A stretch of 64,000 bases of DNA from Dromiciops gliroides (GCF_019393635.1 NC_057864.1:446914822-446978821); one strand, 5' to 3'; counted from the first letter of the stretch, positions 27,901 to 42,900 are shown. Translations and numbers: made by a program. The notes: generated by a model from the sequence alone, not told the origin.

Positions 27901-30900
27901 GTGAAGACAATTGTTGTACACAATAGACAGGCCTTGAGGGGCCTGCTAGACTTCATGTTGAAAGGAATATTTACATAGATGTGATCACAGATCCAAATGA
28001 CTATTTGACTATGCATGTGTTAGATTATGCTCGCTTACTACAAGTAAGTCTTTAGAGTCTTCTAAAACTATCTTCCCACATACTCCCAAAGAAGGGTTAA
28101 CAGTCTATATTACAGTTCAAGATCCAAAAAGGAGGTTTCATTATTATTTTCCTTGCGATGTAAATTCTGAGAACATTCATCAAAAAGTACATTTTTGTAC
28201 TAACTGCCTTGATTCATCTGTAATAATGTGTATCACCATTAAACACTGTAGAAATCTCCATTTACTTTTTGGACTTTATAAAACATTTAGTATATCAAGG
28301 GTGTTAATCCACAAATGGGTTAACCAGATAAAGCATTTTCTCTGGAGATCCTAAAGAAAAACAACACCTATTTGTCCAAAACTGGATTAGTTGAAGTCTC
28401 TTCAGAAATAAGACTATGGTCCAGATCCAAAGACCTCTGTCCTATGCTTTTAGTTTAAAACATCAAATTGACTTAGTTTTAACTGAGATTTATAAGATGC
28501 TTCAATGAATCCAAGGTGCAGTGAAAAAAAGTGCCACTTAATAGCACCAGACCTTTGGTAAGTCACTTAACATCTCAGCCTCAGTTTCTTTATCTGTAAA
28601 ATTAAGAAATGGACTGGCTATCTCTGAAGGGCCCTACCAGCTCTAGATATCGAAGTCTATGTCCTTGGTATGAGTACTTCCTCCACTTTTATAGTTCATC
28701 TTTTGGTAAGGCAATTACAGTCAGTCAACCAACCAGCATTTATTAAGTGCCTACTACATTCCAAGTGCTAAGGATTCAAAAAAGGCACAAAAAACCCAAA
28801 GTAAAACAAAACCAGCCCCCAATAACAAGGAGCTCATAGTCTTCCAGGAACCACTTCATGAGTTCAAGGCCACCTACTTTACTCATCATACGCATCCTTA
28901 AACATGTCCTTGTCACTTCTTGCTAGGGAGTCAACATTGGTAACGCACTATATGCTGCTGATCCTCAGGATGTGTCTTTCTATTAATTTCTGGGGCACCT
29001 GCAATGAGACTTTATTGTGATTTCAGTGGTCTGATAATAGAATATTGCAGGGAGAATAATGTAATCACAAGTATGAGCTTTGGGTTAGCAAGCACTTTAG
29101 GACCATTTATCATCCTGGGCTACTGCCCTAGTGGGATCCTACTATTCAATCCTGGGCCCACTTCAAGTTCAACCTCCAGTTATCTGTCCAAGATCTAAGA
29201 GCATGCCATTATCTAAGCAACATTTATCTTTTATCCACTTTGTCTTTTCTGGGTAGTCAGGCTCATTTCTTAAGTGACTGTGAAGGTAACTAAGAAGGAT
29301 GTAATCATCAAGATGTCACGGTCAAGGAAGTATTTCCCTTCATTTGATGTAGATCTCTCCCTCCCTCCTGGAAGAAGACAGTCATTTACTTCCTATACCA
29401 CCTTAAAAACTCAAACAACCACTTAAAACATGAAACAATAAGGAATTCTTCTATTAAGCTGGGAAAGTGAAGATTTCTTAGACTCTTGTGGGACTCACTT
29501 TCCCTCAGCAGCAAAAGCAGCACACACTAAATGCTGATGGACTTTCACTTTGACATGGGCTTTGTACACAACTCTTAAGTCTCAGCAGGGTCCATTTGTC
29601 TGTCTACAGTATCTTTCTGGTATGGTTGTCTTTCCTCCTCCAAGATGTTGTTGTGAAAAATCCCCTCCTGCTAGGTAACAAGTACCCAGACCTGGGAGCT
29701 CCTGAACTCTCAGGATCACAAAAGAGCTGCCAAGATGCACTGGACAGAGTGCTGGGCCTGGAGGAAGGAAGAACTGAGTCCAAATCAGGCCTCATACACT
29801 AGCTGTGTGACCCTATGCAAGTCACATAACTTCTATCTAACTCAGTTTCTTCAACTGTAAAATGGGGATTATAAGAACACCTACCTCCCATGGTTGTTGT
29901 GAGGATCAAATGAGATGAACATTTCTAAGCACTTCCCACACTGCTCAGCACATAAGGCACTATATGTGTTAGCTACTCCTACTACTACGCCTACCACCAC
30001 CACCACCTGGGATCAATGAAAGAAAAGCCTAAGAGGCATCCAGGATTTGAGGTTAATTAAGTCTCAGACTCATCTAGGCAAGCACATATTCTCTCTGCCC
30101 TGGTTGCAGTCAACAGTGGTACTGGGAGTGAAGGGAGACAGGTCCCTTTTCATCTCCTTTCTGTTGGACATTCAAGGCAAAGGCTGGTAGGGATCACATA
30201 ATATATTTCAAAAAGAAGAGGAGAAAGTTAGACTCTTTTATTTTGTTTTTATACAATATGATTTCCAGGACGATGCTGAATGTCACTGGTCAGTGTGTCT
30301 CCCTGTCTGATGCCTTACTTGATAATGAACAACTGATTTCCATGACTGTCATGTTTTCTCCAATTGCATAATTTCTTGTAATCAACAACAGAATGCTGGG
30401 ATGTTATATTCTTTCTACCTATGCATACTGAAAATTTGGGTGTGAATGCCTTCTCTTTCCTATTTCATCTAGTCACATATTAGAGTACTATATTAGTGTC
30501 AGCTATTAGTGATCTGGTGAACACCTCCTCTTGAAAACTGGATAAGTGGGCTAGTAAGTGTAGATGCATTTTTGGTAACTTTTGGGAAGTTAACTCTCAT
30601 TTATATAATTCTTCAATGTTTGCAAAGACTTTTACTTGAAAAACCTGTGAAACAGTTGCAAGTATTATAACCGTTTCACAAATAATGAAGCTGAAGTTGA
30701 GTTATCACACAGATGCATCTCTAAGAGGGGATTCAAATCCTCAAGCCTCCTGGGTCAAGGTTAGAACTTTTTTCATTACACAACACTGCCAGGTAAGATA
30801 CACTTGGGTGAAAGAAAGAAAGGAACACTCCTCTACCTTTCACCTTCTTGGGTATCAGGGGGATTGAAAGAATGGAAGAAATGCTTATATAAGAAAACAA

Positions 30901-33900
30901 TACGGAAAAAGAATGTGAAAAGGAAGAAGAGGATCCAAACCAATGTCAGGAGTTTGTAGGGTAGAAAAATACTACATAAAGAAGGAAGAAAGACCACTGG
31001 ATCTTTGAAGGTTATAAAAGGGTGGACCTGGACCCTCTGAGGGAGAAATAATTTCTTATTGTATTCAAAGATGATAAGGAGAATGGACAGTTTCAACAAG
31101 GAGAGGGGACACCTGGTATAGGGCACAAGAAGAAGATATATTATGCTTGGTGTTTTCCTGCTGAGATAGCACAAAAGCCATATGTTGCTCCAGTAATGTG
31201 CAATAGGGATGTATTTTGTCTTCCCAAAGTGAAGCTTCCAGAGATCTGTCAAATCTAATACCTGCCCCCCCCCCCCCATACCCATTTCTGGTGACTCATT
31301 GTAGAGATAAACTGTCCTGCCAAAAGGAATTTAAAGAATATTTTTTGTGTGGATTATGAAGCTTTGAGCAGAAAATAAAACCTAAAGGTCATGGGGTGCT
31401 ACTTTCTTCTCTGCTGCTGACTGCAGGTAGAGGTTTCAGAAGAGAAAGTCAAGTATCAAAAGTAATAGCTTGTTAAGAAGTTGGTGTCAGAGAATAACAA
31501 TTAGGTTGCTGGACCAAAGATTAAAAGACGGGAATGATGGACTATTGATCATGGACAGTGCATTTAACAAAGGTCAAGAAAAATATTTTTCTGTTATGAG
31601 GAAGAAGTAATTTGCATGCTGTACACTGGATGAAGAAGAGCATTCATAGGTTCTATCAAAAGAGAAGACGACTAATATTTGGGCTTCCTTCTCTCCCTAA
31701 CTTACTTCCTAACCTCTTATAATTTGGCTCTTATCCCTACCACTCAAATGAAACCGAGCTCTCCTAGGTTACCAAAAGTCCTTTTCTCAGTTCTTATCCT
31801 TCCTGACCTCTTTGCAGTGTTTGACAGTGTTAACTACCTATTTTCTTTCTCACTAACAGTAATCTAAACAAGAAAAACCAGTATGTGTACAGATCTTTAA
31901 GCCTTCCCCCCAACCCAAGTCACATATGATGCATTCATCTTACTTTCTTTGATGCTGTTTCTGCAGAGCTGCCTCTGAGAGCTGTCCCTGAAGGATCAGT
32001 CGTCTCTGCTTATCAACATCTCCCTCCATTCGAGCAAAAGCGTGAGACCCAATGAAGGAGAGATCAGCTCCCAAGCCCTCATCTTCCTCTTCGAGGTTGT
32101 CTGTAATAACAATATTTGTGTTGTTCAGGACGGCAACCAGGCTAAAAGTACAGATGGGCTTTTTAAAACTAGCATACCTGTGTGATAAAATACATATTTT
32201 TAAGTTCTGACTCAATTATGGAGCCAAAGTTACTTTGTCCTGAGAATTTTAATCTAAAAAGGAGAAATGTAAAATCGATGAATTACTTCTTAATATAGCA
32301 CTCTAACTCTGAGGTATATGGTTATCCTGTTTAATATAGCTCCCAGATGATGGCAGTCATGAAATCTGTTCAAGAAGACAGGATCACAAAATAGTCTAAG
32401 TCACAAAGACAGATGTAACCAAGAACTCTCAACTCTCCAATGGGTCCAAAGCTTAGTGTGCACCATAAATGAGCTTCTCAGAGGTGATGGTAGCCTTTCT
32501 GATTCAATTCTAATTCTGTATTGATTTATATAGATAACAGATGTTGCCATGGTAGAGCTAATTGTTCAACTCACCATCCAGAGCACCTGGCTTTTCACTA
32601 ATCCTGATCTGTCGTTCTGGTACTACTGGTTCCCCTTCTGCATTTCCAATATCTGCAGGAAGATATGGCAAAGACTGGCTTTCCTCCTTTAATGATCTCG
32701 GAAAATATAAAGGCAGTAGCTTTCTATAGGTGGCCTGTGAACAGGAAGGAAAGCAGATTGTGAAAATAAGTAACTTCTTCAAAGCAAACATGAACAATGC
32801 TTTCATATTAAGTCTAGTCAATTAAGGTGGGAGGTTACAGGGGGTGGCACTGACTTATACATCAGCATATTCATGAGTACACACATCAACATATGTTTAT
32901 ATTTTGTGTGCATGTGCATTATGTATATGTGTTTCTATTTGTATCTGTGTAAATTCTATAGCAGACCTGAAACTGATCATTAAGCAAAAATGATAATTAG
33001 TTATGATGATCTGTTGAACTTTGAACTGCTCCTAAACCAAGACTAATTTTTAATTTAACTCTGAATGAAACTATAATTAAAACAAACTTAATAAACCAGT
33101 TCACACCAAAATTGAACTGATACATTTCCTAAAATCATTGAGCTGAAATGTCAAAATGTTACTCCAAAACAAGTTTCCTTCAGGGTCAATAGGTGTCCTG
33201 CAGTCCTATTCAGTGGGCAAGGTAAGTATTAAATATTAAGATGTTCAGGATGCGTCTGTTATCAGCACTCTAAATTCATCTCGATAAGACAAACGCTATC
33301 ACAAGATAATTATTTTCTTATGAGTTCTGATCATATGATACAATTAGTAAAATACCTCTTCAAGCTCAGAGACAGCAAATACTACTTTTTCAATGGTCTC
33401 CCCATGAATCTCTAGGAATCTTCTCACTGTGCCTATGGGAAAGAATTAGAAAGACTATACTAAGCAAGAAAACCATAATGTGGAAAGAGAAGTCAACCCT
33501 AAATAAGGTTATAATTTGTTATGTAATCTACATATATACTTATATTCCACACATGGGTTAATTGTGGGCTTCTAAGGATTATTTCTTCCTGAAGAATAGA
33601 ATTCTAGAGCTACCTAAAAAGCTCTGGGTGAACTGTAGGGTTCTCTCGTGATCCAGTTACTGGGATTCCCGAAGAACTCAACAATACAGAGTGTCCCAAA
33701 ATTCTTAATGCTGTTTTAAGCCATTAAATCTTCATAAAGAATGAAACTAAGGGGCAGCTAGATGGCGCAGTGGATAGAGCACCGGCCCTGGAGTCAGGGG
33801 TACCTGAGTTCAAATCTGGCCTCAGACAGTTAATACTTACTGGCTGTGTGACCCTGGGCAAGTCACTTAACCCCAATTGCCTCACAAAATTTAAAAAAAA

Positions 33901-36900
33901 AAAAAAAGAATGAAACTAAAGGTTTTTGTGAGTAACAAATGATAAAATTTCTTTTTTAAAAAAAGGATAAAAGTGATAAAATTCAATATATTAAAGTGTA
34001 AAATTGTACTAACACTTTTGGGACACCCTACAGAGCACTGTCTGATGTATTTCACATACTCCTCCCCCTTAATATATTCTCTGATCCAATCAAACTAGAC
34101 TGCCACCCTGGTATGCAAAAGATCTTTTTCCTGGTGCCTTTGCACAAGTTGTCATTCCTGTCTAGAATGAATTCCCTGCTTACCTGTGCCTCATAGAATT
34201 CAATTTTTTTAAGAGGACAGGTAAGCTGCTACAACTCATGTGAGGTCTTTTCTGCTAGCCCTTCACACTTATGCCCAGACCTCTGATTCCAGTTATTAGA
34301 GCTCTTTTCTCTTAAAATTACTTTGTATAATTTTTTCCCCTTAATATGCTGGTACATGTTGTTTCCGCCAAGTACAAAGAAAGCTCCTTGAAAGCTGGGA
34401 CTGTATTGTTTTTGCCTTTGTATCCTGAGGGCCCAGCATAGCATTTAGACATTGTAGATACTTAAAAATGTTTTTTGAGGAGGCAGAACCAAGATGGCAG
34501 AGGAAAGGCAAGGACTTGCCTGAGCTCTCCCAAACTTCCCTATCAACAACTTTAAAATAAGGCCTCAAAATGAATATTGGAGCAGCAGCAGCAACAACAG
34601 AATGGGGGTAAAACAATTTTCTAGCCCAAGACAACTTATAAGGTTGGCAGGAAAGGTCTGTCTCACTGGGTAAGAGTAGAGTACAGTCCAATGCAGGCTG
34701 TGTACCAGCAAGAAAGCAAAAGGCCTTAGAGGCAACTGAATTGGGGGAATGCTCACACCACAGACGGTAAGAGGGTCAAACAACTGGTAAAAAGGAGATT
34801 ACAAAGATCCCTTTGCTGTCAATGGGTGCAGGACCACATATGGTTCTGGGTTGCAGTCTCCAGGCAAGGAGGAGCACTCGCAGGAACAAGACCCTATTCA
34901 TAGTTTCAGGGAGGAAAAGCATACTTGTGGTCCCTCAGACCAGTGGACAGGCTAGAACAGTGACCACAATTCTCCTTAGATCATACCACCTTGGAAGAAC
35001 TGAAAACTTACAGATCTGCAGAACTAGTTCTGAAATCAGCAGCATGAAAACCTTAAAAGATATGGCACAATCACGCCTCCTCCCCAACTCCTGCCTGGAG
35101 CAGAGCCCAACTTGAACATAAAGTTACAAGTCAATAAAAAAGATAGAAAAATGAGCAGACAACAACAACAACAAAAGAATCTGACCACAGAAAGTTACAA
35201 TAATGATAGGGAAGATCAAAACATACTCAGAAGATAACAATGTCAATTCAGCCACATACAAAGCCTCAAAGCAAAATGTATATTGGTCTTAAGCCCAGAA
35301 AGAATTACTGGAAGGGCTCAAAAAGGATTTTAAAAACCAAATAAGAAAGGTAGAAGAAAACTTGGGAAAAGAAATAAGAATAATGCAAGAAAATCATGAA
35401 AAAAGAGTCAACAGCTTGGTAAAGGAGGAACCCCCCCCCCAAAAAAAATACTGAAGAAAATACTACCTAAAGAACAAGAATAGGCCAAATGCTAAAAGAG
35501 ATACAAAAATTCACTGAAGAGAAGAACACCTTAAAAAGCATAACTGGACAAATGGAAAAGGAGGTACAAAAGCTCACTGAAAAAAAGAATCTCTTAAAAA
35601 TTAGAATTGGGCAAATAGAAGCCAATGACTTCATAAGACATCAAGAAACAATATTTAAAAAAATCAAAAGAATTTAAAAATAGAAGAAAATGTAAAATAT
35701 CTCATTGAAAAAACAACTGACCTGGAAAACAGATAGAAGAGAAATAATTTAAGAAGAGCCTAGATATCATCTTTCAAGAAATTATCAGGGAGAATTGTCC
35801 TGATATACTAGAATCAGAAGGTAAAACAGAAATTGAAAGAACCCACTGATCACCTCCTAAAAAAAAAAATCCTAAAATGAAAACTCCCAGGAATGTTATA
35901 GTAGAATTCCACATCTTTCAGGTCAAGGAGAAAATATTATAAGCAGTCATAAAGAAACAACTTAAATACCATGGAGCTGCAGTCAAGGTAACAAAAGATT
36001 TAGCAGCTTCTACATTAAAGGATGGGAGGACTTGGAATATATGCCAGCAGGCAAAAGAACTAGGATTATAACCAAGACTCCCATACCCAGCAAAATTAGT
36101 ATACTCTTTCAAGGGAGAAATGGATAGTTAGAAGAACAGAATCCTTTCACGTATTCCTGATGAAAAGACCAGAGCTGAATAGAAAATCTGACTTTTAAAT
36201 ACAAGACTTAAGAGAAGCATAAAAAGGTAAAAGGAAAGAGAAATTTTAAGTGATTCAGTAAGGTTAAACTGTTTATATTCCTACATGGGAAGGTGATACT
36301 TGTAACTCCTAAGGACTTTCTCATTATTAGGGCAGTTTGAAGGAATATACATAGACAGAGGACATGTGAGTGAGTTGAATATGATGGGATGATATAAATA
36401 AAGTAGAGAGGACTGTGTTGGGAGAAGGGGTCAGAGAACAAATTACAGAAACAATCAATGATTTAATTAAACCGAATGACAATAATGGGAGGATGTAGTC
36501 AACGAAATATTTAGGGGAAATTTTTTACCTCTAAACACACATCTATAAAACAGAAAAAGCAGATTAATGAACTGGGTATGCAACTAAAAAAAACCAAACT
36601 AGAAAAAAACAAATTTAAAATATTCAATTAGACATCAAGTGGAAATCCTGAAAATCAAAGGAGGGATTAATAAAATTGAAAATAAGAATACCATTGAACT
36701 AAAATACAACTAGAAGCTGGTTGTATGAAAAAAAAAAACCCACAATAAAATAGATAAACCATTGGTTAATTTGATTTTTTTTAAAAGAAGAAAACCAAAT
36801 TACCAGTACCAAAAACAAAGGGGTGAATTTTACCACCAATGAAGATAAAATTAAAGCAATTATTGAGAGTTATTTTGCCCAATTATAGGCCAATAAATCT

Positions 36901-39900
36901 GATGATCTAAGTGAAATGGATGAATAGTTACAAAAATATAAATTGCCAATTAAAGAGAAAACAGAATACTTAAATAACCCTATCTTAGAAAAAGAAATTG
37001 AACAAGCCAACAATTACATACTAAGAATACCCACGACCAGTGGATTCACAAGTAAATTCTAACAAACATTTACAGAGCAATTAATTCCAATACAGTATAA
37101 ACTATTTAGAAAAAACAGGCAAATGAGTCTTATGAAATTCATTTTATGATACAAATAATTTGCTGAAGCCTAAACCAGAAGATCAAAAAACAAAAATCAA
37201 AGACCAATATCCCTAATGAATATCAATACAAAACATTTAAATAAAATACTAGCAAGGAGATTACAGCAATGTATCACAAAGATCATACACTATATAACCA
37301 GGTGGGATTTATACTAGGAATTCAGGGCTAGTTTAATATTAGAGAAACTATCAGAATAATTGGGGCCAACTAGGTAGCACTGTGATTAGAGTGCAGGGCC
37401 TTGAATCAGTAAGGCTCATCTTCATAAGTTCAAATCTAGACTCAGACATTTAATAGCTTGTGACCCTGGGCAAGTCACTTAATCTTGTGTGCCTCAGTTT
37501 CATCATCTATAAAATGAGCTGGAAAAGAAAATGGCAAACCACTCCACTATCTTTGCCAAGAAAATCCAAATGAAGTCATGAGAATAGGACACAACTGAAA
37601 AATTACTGAACAACAAAATCAGTTTAACTGACCATATCAATAAAAAACCCCAACAAAAATCATATGATTATCTTAGTAGATACAGAAAAGGCTTTTGACA
37701 GAATACAATGCTCATTTCTATTAAAAACACTGGAGAGCACAGGAATGAATGGAGTTTTTCTTAAAATGATATGTAGTATCTAGTGGCAGCTAGGTGACGC
37801 AGTGGATAAAGCACCAGCCCTGGATTTAGGAGAACCTGAGTTCAAATTCGGGCACGGACGCTTGGCACTTACTAGCTGTGTGACCTTGGGCAAGTCACTT
37901 AACCCTCACTGCCCCGCCTCCTGACCCCAAAATTATATGTAGTATCTGTCTAAAACCATCAGCAAGCAATATCTATAATGGGGATAAGCTAGAAACCTTC
38001 CAAATAAGATCAAAGGCAAAAGCAAAAGGGAAGCAAGGATGGTCATTATCACCACTATTATTCAACATTGTGCTGGAAATGCTAGTTGTAGAAATAAAGG
38101 AAGAAAAAAGAAATCGAAAGAAATTAGCATAGGCAATGAGGAAACAAAATTATCACTCTTTGTAGATGATGTGATGTCAAACTTGGAGAATCCTAGAAAA
38201 CCAACTAAAAAACTAGCTGAAATAATTAACAACAACATCCTGCAAGGTTGCAGGATATAAAATAAACCCACATAAATCATCAACATTTCTATATATTACT
38301 ATCAAAGTCCAGCAGCAAGACATAGGAGAAATTCCATTGAAAATAACTGCAGACAACATAAAATACTTGGGAGTCTATCTACCAAGATGAACCCAGCAAC
38401 TCTATGAACACAATCACAAAACATAGATCTAAACAATTTGAAAAATATTAATTGTTCATGGGTAGACAGACTCTATATAACAAAAATGACAATTCTACCT
38501 AAATTAATTTACTTACTCAATGCCATACCAATCAAACTACCACCAAAAGTTATAGAGCTAGGAAAAAAAATCATAACAAAACTCATCTGGAAGAACAAAA
38601 AGTAAAGAATATCAAGGAAATCAATGAAAAAACAAACTGTGAAGGAAGATGGCCTGGCAGTATAGATCTCAAACTGTATTATAAAGGAGTAATCATCAAA
38701 ACAATCTGGTACTGGCTAAGAAATACAGTGGTGGATCAGTGGATGACCACAGTAATTTATTGTTAGATAAACCCAAAGATCAAAGCTCTGGGGACAAGAA
38801 CTATTTGACAAACACCCCTGGAAAAATTGGAATGCACTTTGGCATAAACTAGGTATAGACCAACATCTCACATTGTATACCAAGATAAGGTCAAAATGGG
38901 TACATGATTTATACATGAAGGGTGATACCATCAGCAAACTAGTGGAGCACGGAAAATTTTACCTGTCAGATCTATGGATAAGGGAAGAATTTATGACCAA
39001 ACAAAAAATAAAGAGCAATATAGGATATGAAATTGAAATTAAAATTGAATTAAAAATATTTTGCACAAACTAATCCAATGCAACCGAGATCAGAAGGAAA
39101 GCAGAAAACTGAAGGAAAACATGTTTTACAGCAAGTTTCTCTGATAAAGGTGTCATTTCTCAAATATGAAGAGAATGGAGTCAAATTTATTAGAATAGAA
39201 GTCATTCCTAAACTGATAAATGGTTAAAGGATATGAGCAAGCATTTTTCAGATGAAGAAATGAGAACTATCTATAGTCATATGAAAAAATACTCTAAATC
39301 ACTATTGATTAGAGAAATGCAAAATAAAACGACTCTGAGTTACCACTTCATATTTATCAGGTTGGCTAATATTACAGAAAAGAAAAATGGCAAATATTGG
39401 AGGGGATGTGGGAAAAATGGGACACTAATGCACTTTTGGTGGAGTTGTGAACTGATCCACCCATTTTGGAGAGCAATTTGGAACTATGCAAAAAGGGGTT
39501 TATAAAACTATGCTTAGTATTTGAGTCAGCAATACCACTATTAGGTTTGTATCTCAGAGATTTAAAAAGAAAAGAAGGAAGGAAAGAAATGAAAAGAATC
39601 TATACATACAAAAATATTTATGGCAGCTCCTTTTGTAGTGGCAAAGAACTAAAAACTGAGGGAATGTCAATAAATTGGGAAATGGTTGAACAAGTTATGG
39701 TATATGATTGTAATGGACTATTATTGTGATAAAAGAAATGACAAGCAAGATATTTTCAGAAAAATCTGGATTTATATGAATTGATGTGAAGTGAAATATG
39801 TGGAATCAGGAGAACACTGTATATGGTACAAATAGCAATACCATACAACGATCAATTGTCAATGACAGCTATTCTCAGCAATACAAAGATCCCAGACAAT

Positions 39901-42900
39901 TCTGAAAGACTTCACGATGAAAAGTGCTATCCCTTCTCCAGAGAAAAAACTAGTGGAGTCTGAATGAAGATTGGAGCATACTTTTTTTACCTTTATTTTT
40001 CTAGATTTTATCACTATTATTATTTTGATCTGTGTTTTCTTTTGTAATATGACGAATATGGAAATATTTTACATTACTACACATGTATATAATGTACATC
40101 AAATTGCTTGCCTTCTCAATGAGGGGAGAAGGAAGAGAATTTGCTACTGAAAATTAAAAAAAAGTCAAAATTGTTTTTATATGTAATTAAAAATAAAACA
40201 TTTTTTAAAATTAAAAAAGTTTTAATTGAATTTCCTTACACAGGTATCTTCCCCTATTCAATATCTAGCCAATGCTTCCAATTTTTCTTAAAAGTCTTTG
40301 TAGTTTCATCATGAATATTTATAGTAATGATATTCTATTATCCTAAATAATCAAGAATTATTATTTTGGGGTTCAACCTACTTTACCTTTGTAAGAAAAA
40401 ATGAAAGAAATTTTATCATTTGCTATTTAAAAATGTGTCAAGATAATGGGATTTGATAGATGAGATTTAGCAGATACTCAGGAGCCCACCTGGAGATTAA
40501 TTTAAAGTGACTGAATTGGATAAAGCCACTGACTGTTTACTGGATTATTGGCTGATTTGACTGGATTACTGGCTGATTTCTAGTTAACTAGATTCTAAGC
40601 ACATCTGGCTGGTACTTAAGGGTACTTAAGAAAGCATGGTTCTCAGAAGCTAACAACTTTGAATTTTGACCACCTTCAGGCCCAGTCAACCTCCCATTTC
40701 TGGGAGGAGAACAGGAAGGAGGATGCGGGAGGCTGCAGAGGGAGCTTGGTCTCTTTGGCTGTGAGACATCACCATGGTAGAGACAAGAGTTAGGTTCTAA
40801 AGGATGAGTAGCAATTCCATGGCAGAAGCAGCTAGAATTGCTCAATGGATACAGCACTGGTCCTGGAGTCAGGAAGACTAAAGTCAGGAAGACCTGAATT
40901 CAAATCTGGCCTCAGACACTTACTAGCTATGTGACTCTGGGCAAGTCACTTAATCTCTGAGAAAGAAATGGGAAACCACTCCACTATCTTTGGAAAGAAA
41001 ACCCCATGGACAGTATTGGTGTGTTATGGTCCACAGGGCTACGAAGAGACATAATTGAACAATAACAAGAAGGAATTCAATAGCCTCTCCTCCATGGCCA
41101 GCCTCCTCAGCTTTGCCTCTGGGTCCTTTTAAGCTCTTTAAAAAAATCTTTTTTATTTTCACTTGATGATTTTTTGGGTAGTTTCAAATTGTTTTTCAGA
41201 ATGGCTGAATCCACTCATGGCTATACCAACTGTGCATTAATGCGCCTCTCTTCCCACAATTCTTTACAAAATTGTTATATGAGTACACTATCAGAAAGAT
41301 TTTCTGGAAATATTTTCCCTAGTTAACCAACTCCCTTTTAATTCCAATTGCACTTTGTCATATAAAACCTTTTTAATTTAATGTAATCAAAACTCTGCAT
41401 TTTATTTTGTTATCCTTTCCATCCCTTGCTTGGTTAAGAACTCTTTGCTTATCCATAATTGTGAAAATTATGCTCCTCAATTTTAGCATATCATTTGACA
41501 TTTTATGTTTAGGTCATATATACATTTGGTTTTTTAAAATTCTACACAGATCTTTAACATTTAAAAAATATTTTAATCATTTTTTTGAGGTCTAAAGGGG
41601 ATATACTGAGGTCTTCAACTATTAAAATTTTGCTGTTTATTCCATATAATTCAATTAGCTTTTCCATTAAGTAGTTATATGCTATACCATTCAGTTTCCA
41701 TACATTAAGTATCAATATCATCTATCTATGGAGGCTTTAATAATGTAGTTATGCTGCTTATCTTTTTTTTTTGCAGGGCAATGGGGGTTAAGTGACCCAC
41801 CCAGGGTCACACAGCTAGTAAGTGTCAAGTGTCTGTGGCTGGATTTGAACTCAGGTCCTCCTGAATCCAGGGCCGGTGCTCTATCCACTGCACCACCTAG
41901 CTGCCCCTATGCTGCTTATCTTCTAACCATATCTGTATTTTCTGTTCCCACTTTGCAGATCAAGCCAATCCTTTTTTGAATTCCCTTGAGGAAAAACTGA
42001 TTCAATTTGATTTTAATTATGTGAATTTTTATGTTTCAAGCGTGTAAACAACATTGTTAGATTCTGTACTTTCCCTCCAGTCTATGGATGAAAATACCAT
42101 TCACATTCATGGTTATGACTGAACATTGTGTTCTCCTATCATATCCTCTTAAATTTTCCCCTCCATTTACTGCTTCCCCTTTACCCTACTCGTTTTAAAA
42201 GAAGTTGGTGAGGGGCTGCTAGGTGGTGCGGTGGATAGAGCACCGGCCCTGGATTCAGGAGGACCTGAGTTCAAATCCAGCCACAGACACTTGACACTTA
42301 CTAGCTGTGTGACCCTGGGCAAGTCACAACCCAAATTGTCTCACCAAAAACAAAAAAATAAAAGAAGTTGGTGAAGGTAAAGGAACAGGATCAATATCAT
42401 AAGACTATAACTGAAGTCTCCCCCTCCTAATTTCCTTGGTTTTCTTGAAATCTCAGCTAAAGTACTAACTTTTACAAGAAGCCTTTCCTAGTACAATCTT
42501 GTTTGTATGTCATTATTTTCGTGTTGTCTCCCCATTAGACTGTGAGCTCCTTGTGATGAGGGATGGTCTTTCATGGTCCTTTGGATCCCTAATGATTAGC
42601 ACCTTGTCTGGCACAGAGTAGGAGTTTAAGAAAGGTTTGTTGGCTGAATGACTGATTAGCTGAATGGCCTTTGTCATGTTGCTTTTTTGCATTTTAGTCT
42701 TCTCATCTGTAAACCTGGCAGCAATGTCACAAAACCATTGATGTATTTAAAGTATTTATAATCCATAAAAAGACAAAATGAAAACGCCTATGAAATATGC
42801 TTTATGCTATTATTCAATAGACTCCATTTCCACAGGAGTTTAAACTTTGCATAAAATATTTTTAGTTAAACTTACTCCATCAATAACCAGATACAGCACA

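Larger units (their letters stand above)
34480..40225 (+). mobile_element. L1 LINE, nearly full length but decayed, with two SINE insertions
   Basis: The 5' start 'aggcagaaccaagatggcag' is at 34480. An ORF1-type coiled-coil region lies at 35280-35720 (Lys/Glu-rich), and the ORF1 C-terminal block at about 35880-36130 (one frame close to 'STLKDGR', 'PRLPYPAKL'). ORF2 RT and C-terminus extend from about 36530 to 39740, with a degraded ADD box near 38165. The marsupial 3' UTR and A-rich end are at about 40225. SINEs sit at 37365-37616 and 37784-37930. Many stops; the element is not autonomous. The ORF2 endonuclease segment was not found between about 36130 and 36530. Confidence 0.8.

Noticed and set aside
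30833..31285. 150-codon minus-strand hydrophobic ORF
   Set aside because: T-rich reverse strand of AT-rich intron gives Phe/Leu/Ile runs; no homology recognised, no splice or start context.
36730..39740. Possible functional reverse transcriptase
   Set aside because: Multiple in-frame stops and frameshifts and two SINE insertions; decayed L1.
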